Below, one piece after another: positions 56,253-64,000 of a DNA stretch of 64,000 nucleotides. Every line of letters starts with the position of its first letter. Within the stretch, counting starts at the first letter, position 1. The position numbers and the translations under genes are program-made. The notes beneath the pieces were generated by a model, which saw only the letters and a list, made by a program, of their open reading frames with translations, did no database searches and had not been told where the DNA came from. Source of the DNA: Cantharellus purpuraceus (Eukaryota > Basidiomycota > Agaricomycetes > Cantharellales > Hydnaceae); assembly GCA_025174535.1 (NCBI GenBank), contig JALBUN010000009.1, positions 1,240,001 through 1,304,000 of the forward strand, read 5' to 3'.

Positions 56253-56689
56253 GCTGTATGAAGTATGGAGGTTGTACGGTTGTACAACCCGATGATTATC
56301 TGTTGTATTGAAAATTTCTTAAACACTGAAGCTATTGAACGATAGTTCGTTCACGGTCTTCCGCATCACAAAGCAATGCCTCGACTGTAATCCCCTTCTA
56401 TAATCCCCAACTTTCTCCAATGCCGTCTGGCGGGACCACAGTGATTCCACTGTTGAAGTTGGTTGCTCATGCGCCGCCAGCGATGTGCCCCCAACAAATT
56501 AGTATAGGTACAAATCATGGCGGTGTATATAAGTACTGAGCGGATGGATAAACACCATGCGGTTGTACCCTTCCATCTGGATTTCTGCTCATAACAGGTA
56601 TGGGCCCCGCTGCTCATCTGTGAACAATCTGTGACCCCTTCTTCCAATCGGAAACTACATCTGCAACTCTATCCATGATCATATCTGTT
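56253..56689. other. Intergenic, end of the gene island
   Basis: No gene supported. A minus-strand frame at 56366-56647 has no recognisable motif. Confidence 0.45.
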
Positions 56690-57224
56690 GTTACACACTT
56701 AGTCTGTTGAGGTTCAGAACTTCAGAGAGAAAGGGTTGGGGGTGATTGGATTGGATTCAGCTTATACTGTATGCTATGCCCTCACATATACCTATGTCTG
56801 AAATTTGGGAGATGGAGATATAGAGACAGATTGGAGTCAGACTCAGGACTTAGATGAATTTCAATATTTGAACTGGGGATTCAAGTCCCCAGTAGTATGG
56901 CTTAAATATAAGTTTGGAAATCTATATCAAACTACTCTGGTGATGGGTCTCCCATTAAGTGTCAGAGTTAACATATGCTGGGGGAAACCAGAGTTGGAGT
57001 TGTTGCTATGAAGGGGGATGTTTTCAGTTCAACCAGAGATAGGTGGCAGACTATTGGGTTGGGTCAAGTGGACTTGGTGTCAACTTATGTGTTGCACCTC
57101 CTTTAATTTTGAAGTTTGGAGGTACTGTAAGGGCAACCTAAGTAGGTGTTCTACCCAAGGCAGTGCACTGGCAAAGGGGGATGATCCAAAGTCACATATG
57201 AAGGGGGGATGGCCAACTGCTGCA
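56690..57224 (-). mobile_element. Diverged LTR-alpha and LTR-beta fragments
   Basis: 56690-56960 is a reversed, diverged LTR-alpha (CTGGGGATTCAAGTCCCCAG). 56965-57140 resembles reversed LTR-beta (AGTTCAACCAGAGA, GTGGACTTGG). Confidence 0.6.
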
Positions 57225-57612
57225 TGTTATGCACTGGGTCTGTTGGTTCAGAGCTCTGGGGGTTGGGGTCAGAGTCAGAGTCATGGTGGGTTGGAATGGA
57301 CTTGGCTTCAGCCCATGTGCTGCACCCTCACTAATACCTGTGTCTGAGATTTTGGAGATGGTGTACAACTTAGATATTTAGGATCAGACTTAGGACCTAG
57401 ACATGTTTTGATATTCAATGAAGTCCCCAGTAGTATGACTTAAATACATATGTGTAATCTAATAATAATTACTCTGGTGATAGAGCTCTGAGGCTGACAG
57501 GGTCAGATGTCTGAGTTCCTATGGTGATGCTGATGCATCAGCTGAACCAGAGATGGACTAATGGAGATGTGACAGTTTCCATAATGAGTATAGATTTCAT
57601 GTGTGTGGAGAT
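57225..57612 (-). mobile_element. LTR-alpha fragment, reversed
   Basis: Starts TGTTATGCACTGGG and follows the family to GTGTGGAGATCTGG; the outer third is missing. Confidence 0.8.
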
Positions 57613-58277
57613 CTGGGGACACAATTCATTATCACTTGTGCCTATTGTGCTACCATGGGTAGCACAAGGGTAAACTGCTCCCTATGGGGGTGGTTATATT
57701 GCTATTGAGCTGCTCATTATTGTGGCAGCTCTGCTCTATCTAAAAACTACCATTATATGAGGTAGTTTCTCTCCCCTCTTATTGAGCTACTGTCTGTGAT
57801 GGTAGCTCCTCACCACTATCCACTAGGAGCTACTGATATTCTTGGCAGCTCCACTTCTCCCCCTTGAGCCCTATTAAATCTTTGGGGCTCTTCACCTCTA
57901 GGAACTACCATTTATTAGGTAGTTCCCACACTTGAGTCACCCCTCAGAGCAGAGTGTCACTGGTTGGACAGTTGGATTCATCTAGTTCCTTTAGCCTCTA
58001 AGTGCATTCCCCTCTTTTTGGAATATCTGGACCCCTAAGCATCCGTGAACTCTAGACTCTGGAAGTCTTATTCATTCCCTACTGCTAAGAAATGTATTAC
58101 CTTCCTGCATATCGTCTGCATTGACCATTACAATGGATTGTAACCAAAGTACAAATGTTAAATTGTTTCTGGAGTTGTGCTGCAATAGGATTTGATATTC
58201 TTCTCAGCTGTTCATTCACGGAAATTGTGGTGATTTAGAGTTTGCCCTAACACCATAATTTTCCGGGTTCCAAAACA
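57613..58277 (+). mobile_element. LTR-gamma-related LTR (left)
   Basis: The right part, 57960-58277, matches the 60-kb copy and ends GGGTTCCAAAACA. The left part is different and contains repeated, partly inverted motifs of the type GAGCTACT, GGTAGTTC and GGCAGCTC, plus a near-palindrome at about 57645-57668. It looks like an alternative promoter (U3) section. Confidence 0.65.
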
Positions 58278-59621
58278 GGGACAGGAGTACAAAGAAGGCT
58301 CAGGAGGATCAGAGGGGAGAAGGGGACAAGTGGAGACAATTATAGGGATGGTATAGGGAATAGGAGAAGCCCCTGTGAGTTCTAGAGCTGCCCAGTGATG
58401 AACCAGGATGCATTGAGAATGTATATCAAACCACTTCAACAGTCAAACTCTGCCAGTGTCTTTTGTATCTAACTATTAAATAATGCCGCAACTCCCTCTT
58501 CACCTCAGTCTCTATTTCTAGCCATCAATCATCACTAGTGTTTCATCACCATTGATCATTATCAGCCTTCTATTCACACCAATCCTTTCATCATCATTCA
58601 CATGGCTTCCAATTTGATTCCTCTCTCCAACATCTCTTCTAACAATATGTCACACTGGTCTCTGGACACAGAGTACTATCAAAAATATGCTGAGCTCCAT
58701 GGGCATGTTAAGCCACCTCCACATGCCAAAATACTTCCAAAACTCTTTCAACATATAAGATCTCCACCATGCCCCTCTTATGCCATTGGCAATCCCATAT
58801 TCTTTCACAATTCCATTGAACCATATACATTCCTCAGCATTTCACCTCTATATTGTAACACAAATAAAAGAGTTGAATGTGAGGTAGAGTTTCAGTCACC
58901 ATCACTGACCTATCCTCCCACTTCAATCTGACTCAGGTTACATCGTGTCAGGCAAAGGGACCAAATACCCTTGGAATGGGATACCATATGGAGATGGATC
59001 ACCAAGATAATAAGGAGTATTTGTTGTGGTTGCTGACTGAAGTCCTCATGTGACTCAGGGTCAACTTACCTTTGGAGCCATAGGGAAGATGGTATTGGTG
59101 GATATTTCTATTGTTCTTTTATATGACTCACTGTATGGGAACCACCTTTTCCCTATCAAATCCTATTTATGCAGCACCAATGTGCTATACTTTGCTTTTC
59201 CATTCCTAAATATCAGCGTATATTTGGTGCTTGTACCTGGAATGGACTTATTCAAATATTCTCTATTTTTCCATATTTTTTTCTGGAATATTCCATGCAG
59301 AACTCAGCCCAGAATGCTGTTATTCTGCTGTGCTACAGTTGTGAACCCAAAGGCACCCAAAAACCTTCACACAGTTGGCACTCTGCCTCTGGACCAGGCA
59401 TTTGGCCTGAATTCAAGCTCAGATGTCTCTGATCAACAAATAATCTGTAACTTGACAACCACAGCCTCTCAGGGCACTATTTTCCATGGAGATCATCACC
59501 TGAGATGTGGCTATCCATGGCTGTCCAAACCAGTGCAGAAAACAGGGTGGACACCCTTCTTTTTGCCTGATCAGTGCCTAGTTCAGGGATCAGATCAGCT
59601 GATTGATGATCAGATCAGGTG
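58278..59621 (+). mobile_element. Internal region of an LTR-gamma element with unrecognised frames
   Basis: Lies between two LTR-gamma ends in the same orientation. A frame at 58602-58931 starts MASNLIPLSNISSNNMSHWS and contains EYYQKYAELHGHVKPPPHAK. A second at 59050-59622 is hydrophobic (VDISIVLLYDSLYGNHLFPI). Coding-like stretches also continue in a third frame between them. No gag, protease, polymerase or integrase motif is visible, so the element would depend on enzymes from elsewhere or has captured unrelated sequence. All frames are damaged. Confidence 0.4.
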
Positions 59622-60520
59622 ATTGCCTTGGAACATTCTACCCCTTTCCATAACATTCTAGCTGTTTCCTTCTATTATTAGATAGAACATTCCAGAACCA
59701 TTATTCAGCTCCTGATCAGTGTTAATGCAGTGATCAGAACCTGTGATTGGCTTGGAATATTCTACCCCTTTCTTCCACCTTCCACAACCTTCTGATAGTT
59801 TCCATCTATTAATAGGTAGAATATTCCAGAAGCATTAGTCAGCCCCTGTAAATACAATATATAAGGAGGTCATTCTGCCTCTGAAATAGTAACATATTCT
59901 ACCACTTCTACCCATCTTCTGCACACCAGTGTGACTAGAGTGACATACAGTGTCACCCTCTATATCTCAGTAACTGTTGATTACCAGTTCAAGGATCTTT
60001 TACAGTTGTGTAACTGTACTTGATTGCACTCAAAGTAGTGATATTTCTGCTTTGGACATGAGTGTAGTATCTGCCTCACATGACTATGAATCTACAGGGT
60101 GAGATTGTCTGTCGATAGTCCTGCCATTAGGATCTTGAACTTGTGTGAAGCAGTTACTAGACTACTTCATACATTGCTGTTACCTGCTTCAGAGTGTCAC
60201 TGGTTGGACAGTTGGATTCATCCACCTACTTCCTTTAGCCTCTAAGTACATTCCCCTCATTTTGGAATATCTGGACCCCTAAGTGTCCATGAACTCTAGA
60301 CTCTGGAAGTCTTATTCATTTCTTGCTGCTAAGAAATGTATTACTTTTCTGCATATAGTCTGCATTGACCAATACAAGGGATTGTAACCAAAGTACAAAT
60401 GTTAAATTGTTTCTGGAGTTGTGCTGCAGCAGGGTTTGATATTCTTCTCAGCTGTTCATTCATGGAGTTGTGGTGATTTAGAGTTTGCCCTAACACCATA
60501 ATTTTGTAAGTTCCAAAACA
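59622..60520 (+). mobile_element. LTR-gamma copy (right), with tandem duplication
   Basis: Ends AAGTTCCAAAACA at 60520. The first 230 bases are two imperfect tandem units (59626-59740 and 59751-59850; shared TTGG..CTTGGAA, TTCTACCCCTTTC and TAGAA(C/T)ATTCCAGAA). The left boundary is approximate. Confidence 0.7.
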
Positions 60521-61037
60521 CTCACCCCTGTTTCATCTTTTAATTCATTTATACATGATTTACTCATCCTTGTTCTATTTTTGGTTCTTTTATTACTCAT
60601 CATCTCCTATTCTTACAAAGGTTAACCCTATCTTTCATTTCATTTCTCCATGATTTCCCCATTAGTAGTTCAACTTCACATGCTTCATCAGCTGACTTGA
60701 TCAGCATTTCTTGCATCATATTGCATCATTTGCTCCTCATATTGTGTCATTGTGCCCTGGGGATTTGTATATAAAAGGGCACTAGTTTTTGCCTTTGGAA
60801 TCAATCAACAAGTTTTCAGTCAATGCTCTAAAGTTCAAAGACTACATTCTAAGTCTACACTCTATGCTCTACATCCCAATCCATCAGCTCTACACTGAGG
60901 TAAAACACCTTGGTTCAACCATCAGATTTCCCTCTCCCACCAAGAGGTTGCATCTCCTGAAACCAGCTTTTGCGTACCTCCCAACCATGTTCTCCATCAT
61001 CTAACAGTCACAGAGCATGATCTACCATGGACCCCAT
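60521..61037. other. Unassigned, with a TATA box
   Basis: TATATAAAAG at 60768-60777 is followed by a short open frame (60789-61004) without known motifs. Possibly the promoter end of another degraded element. Confidence 0.35.
60768..60777 (+). promoter_or_regulatory. TATA-box-like sequence
   Basis: TATATAAAAG, the best TATA match in this part of the window. The transcript it would serve is unclear. Confidence 0.35.
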
Positions 61038-61548
61038 TGTTATGACTATATTCATTAATGCCCAGATCCCCATCCAATCCACTCAGATCCCCACACATAT
61101 GAAATCTATACTTCATTTGGAAACCATCATGTCTCCATTTATCTGTCCAATTGTCACCATCGAACCTCACCCATCCATCTCCAGTTCCGATTGATGCATC
61201 AGCATCACCATAGGAACCTGGACATCTGTCCCCATTGGACTTGGACATACTCATGTAAACCCATCACCAGAGTAATTATTATTAGATTTCAAACATGTAT
61301 TTAAGTTGCCCAACTGGGGACTTCATTCCCCAGTTTGAATATTGAATCACGCCTAGTTCCTAAGTCCAATCCTAACTATCAAAGTCATACTCTGTCTCTG
61401 AAATCTCAGACACCAGTATTAGTGAGGGCACAGCACATAAGCTGAAGCCAAGTCCATTCTGACCCCCATGATGCACCCCGATTCCTTCTTCAACTCTGAC
61501 CAAACCTCCAACTGAACCTCTGACCCCTGATTGGACCAGTGCATAACA
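61038..61548 (+). mobile_element. Complete solo LTR-alpha with target duplication
   Basis: 511 bp, TGTTAT at the start and ATAACA at the end, flanked by CCCAT at 61033-61037 and 61549-61553. Solo LTRs arise by recombination between the two LTRs of a full element. This copy defines the family ends. Confidence 0.95.
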
Positions 61549-61553
61549 CCCAT

Positions 61554-61763
61554 CCCCTTTCACTCACCATTATCCTCCAATCACAGAGCACTATAAATCA
61601 TCTTGACAGTGCCCTTTAATCACCCTCACCAGACACAGTGTACTATTACACTTGCCAATCATGCAGTACTATTCCTCAGCCTGACAATTCTTTAGTGTGC
61701 TGAATGACTGTGTTAAACACTGTCTGTTTGCTAGGACTGTTATGTGCAGGCTTATAGGATCTA
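61554..61763. repeat. Repeat X (also at about 33060-33240)
   Basis: Shares CACAGAGCACTAT, ACACTGTCTGTTTGCTAGGA and GCAGGCTTATAGGATCTA with 33090-33225. The copy at 33 kb continues past the point where this one is interrupted by LTR-beta. Confidence 0.8.
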
Positions 61764-62354
61764 TGTTAAGGGCTGTAAAACTTGGGGATAACCAGAGTTC
61801 AGCTGCTAGTGAAGAAGAGGTAGGGACTTTACTGTTCCAGTTCAACTGGAGACAGGATGAGACAATATCTATTGAGTCAGATTGAGTGGACTTGGCTTCA
61901 ACTTGTGTGTTGCGCCCCCTTGGATTGTCAGTCCAATATTTTGGAGTTCAGAGTATGGAGTTGGATCAGAGATCCAGAGTTCAACTTGTCAAGAAGGTAC
62001 TTGTCAAGAAGCTAGCAACCAAGAAGTTAATGGGGCAAATCTTAGTTGATATATGAACTACTGTAACGGACAGAGAGTAGCCTGTATAAGTATATGGAGA
62101 ATTGAATGCTGAAACTAAAACAATAAGACAACAAGATGGATATGGAGTACAACATGGAAAGGAGTTTGGAGTTTGAACCCAAGTCTGAACTAAACTAAAC
62201 AATATAAAAGAAGGATGTTTGTTGTAACCCATAAGAAGAAACTACTTATAAGGAGAACAATAATGGAGTTTGGGGTTGATGGAGGTGGAGTTGATGGATA
62301 ATAGAGGTAAAGGAGATGGAGATCCAGAGATTGGACTTGTTACAGGATGTAACA
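61764..62354 (-). mobile_element. Complete solo LTR-beta with target duplication
   Basis: 591 bp, TGTTAAGG to ATGTAACA, flanked by ATCTA at 61759-61763 and 62355-62359. Repeat X at 33 kb shows the unoccupied site (GGATCTATTCC) with a single ATCTA. Confidence 0.95.
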
Positions 62355-62359
62355 ATCTA

Positions 62360-62985
62360 TTCCATAAGTGAACCAACACTGGACATTTTCTTACATTTTA
62401 TTTCATCATTTTTGCATCATGGACAACCCCCCAACATCATTTCTCCATCATACATTCTATCACTGGTCTAAAATATTTACAAAGGACTTTTGCATTCATG
62501 AGTCCCCTTATCATGTATAAATTATGCTTGTATTGCCCTTGAACAATTCAGAGCAATTATCTCTCACCCATTCTATCTGTGTTTCTGAAAATATTTGTGT
62601 CTGGAATAACTCTAGAATGAATGTGTATTTCTACAATATTTTGCATATTATAAGAATATTGTATAATTTATCTGAATCCTGAATTGTGGAGCCATACGAC
62701 CACTGGCCAATTTTATATTGAGCATACACTCAAATTCAAGTTATCTGCTCCTGCTGCCTACTCAAATTATCAATATCTAGATGGGGACTTCACAGAACCC
62801 TTGAAAAACTCATACGAAGATACTCCTGAAGCATATCTTCAATTCTAATACACATATATTTAGTTCCCTTTACTCCCTTGATCCCTATTCAAAGTCTACT
62901 CCCCCCAGCAAGGTAAACTTCCATTATTTTTCATAACATCTATCAAGAAAAGCAACACTCCTTAAGGAAATGCTGTATATACTAA
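62360..62985. other. No recognisable gene
   Basis: AT-rich sequence of about 625 bases. Its first bases continue repeat X past the LTR insertion; beyond that I see nothing. Confidence 0.5.
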
Positions 62986-63518
62986 GACACTTGTTCAGAA
63001 TGATGTCATTATACATGAGAATTTCAATGATACATAAAGCCAGGGAGTTACAATTTGGATATCTTAAAAGATTTCAGATGTGTGAAATTTTCATAAATAT
63101 AAACATATATTTCATATTTTAATAAACTTTAAAAGATAAGACATTTGGTTGAGATGAACTGTTTATATGAATAACAGTAATGTATGTATTAATATAATTG
63201 GTATTATATAGGTTATTTAGATATACAAATATCAGGTAGGGATTAAAGATAGTTCAAATTATATTACAAGTATTGTATAAGAAAGAACCAATGATATTTG
63301 GATGTTCCCTCGACAGAGTTGCCACCAGTAAATGGGGAAAAAACAATTATTTTTGAGAATTATGCCAAAATATCAAAATATGTTTTTAATCTAGTATATT
63401 GTGTAAAATTTGAGAATCATGTTGAAATATGAAAATAAGTTTTAATCTAAGTGTGTTGTGTAACATTTGAGGAAAATAGGTTGTATATATATATTTGTTG
63501 TATTTCTGAACAAGTGTC
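62986..63518 (+). mobile_element. Short TIR DNA element (533 bp), copy 5
   Basis: Ends GACACTTGTTCAGAA and TTCTGAACAAGTGTC, perfect inverted ends. Flanking 3-mers are TAA and AGA, not identical, so the site has mutated or rearranged. Otherwise the same family as copies 1-4. Confidence 0.85.
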
Positions 63519-63689
63519 AGAGGTGATGTGACCTGCAAACACCTCTAGGAGGGCAGCACAAACAGGGGTGATGCCTTCCATTCATCTCAGCCAGAGTGCT
63601 AGCACCTAAAGATCATACATGATTTGGTGTGTGTAATGGTCTTATATGGATCAAAAATATATACAGATCTGATGTTGTCTGTATACCCT

Positions 63690-64000
63690 GTTTGGCATTT
63701 TTGAAGAGGAGGAGGCTAGTTGAGATAATAATCAATCATGCACACCAAGTAGTTGGCCACTTTGGTCAACTAAAGATTGCAAATTATATTCAAAGGTTGT
63801 ACTGGTAGCCAGGCATGGCCATCAATGTCAAATTATTCTGCACTTTATGTGTAAAGTGCCAAATGAATAAAGACAGCACAATGAAACCCATGGGGCTTCT
63901 TCACAGTCTGCCAGTGCTAGAGTGGCCTTGGCAATCAATAGGACATTACCAAAATTGAACAACCATGACTACCTACTGGTAGTCATAGATCACTTCATGT
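63690..64000 (+). mobile_element. Gypsy integrase N-terminal relic, cut by window end
   Basis: Reads INHAHQVVGHFGQLKIANYI, then a stop, then KLFCTLCVKCQMNKDSTMKP, then LNNHDYLLVVIDHFM after a frame change. This is the HHCC zinc-binding domain and the start of the catalytic core of a Ty3/gypsy integrase, from a different copy than B. Broken by at least one stop and one frameshift. Confidence 0.75.

Noticed and set aside
57645..57668. Near-palindrome around GTGCTACCATGGGTAGCAC as a regulatory site
   Set aside because: It lies in a degraded LTR full of related motifs, and I cannot separate function from repeat structure.
1..64000. CRISPR arrays, rRNA genes, telomere repeats
   Set aside because: None seen; tandem repeats present are minisatellites without regular spacers, and no rRNA or telomere motif arrays were recognised.

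Overview
The window looks like nuclear DNA of a filamentous basidiomycete, most likely an Agaricomycete. The real genes are split by many short introns (about 42-68 nt, GT-AG with CTAAC/CTAAT-like branch sites). The gene set (short heme-thiolate peroxygenase, NYN-domain protein, MCT-type transporter) and the chromodomain Ty3/gypsy and Ty1/copia elements fit that group. From memory, the gypsy proteins resemble those of Rhizoctonia-like fungi; this is an impression, not a search result.

Layout. 1-8.7 kb is a graveyard: a repeat of several hundred bp present in direct and inverted copies with a tRNA-derived SINE-like block inside, broken gene fragments (a frameshifted TyrRS piece, two copies of one gene tail) and LTR pieces. 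9.1-22.4 kb is an ordinary gene block: a truncated GST, a heme-thiolate peroxygenase (6 exons including an 8-nt microexon), a Ran1-like kinase, glycyl-tRNA synthetase (10 exons, two usable starts), an MDR enoyl reductase, a poorly defined membrane protein and an NYN-domain protein. 22.3-28.8 kb is a threefold segmental duplication; each unit ends in a gene for a cysteine-rich protein of about 92 aa, and the second unit carries along a relic of the NYN gene tail. 29.0-49.6 kb is a nested transposon cluster: copia, three gypsy copies, three LTR families here called alpha, beta and gamma, and a short DNA element with 15-bp TIRs and 3-bp target duplications. 49.6-56.3 kb is a gene island with an MCT-type transporter (10 exons) and a chromodomain/coiled-coil protein (4 exons). 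56.7-64 kb is again transposon debris, with two solo LTRs bounded by exact 5-bp duplications.

Reading across regions. The transposon clusters are visibly poor in CpG, and many stops in their reading frames are TGA where the family has an arginine CGA, consistent with methylated-CpG decay. The gene blocks keep normal CpG. Coordinates of spliced genes are my own exon reconstructions, checked for reading frame and family motifs but not against transcripts.
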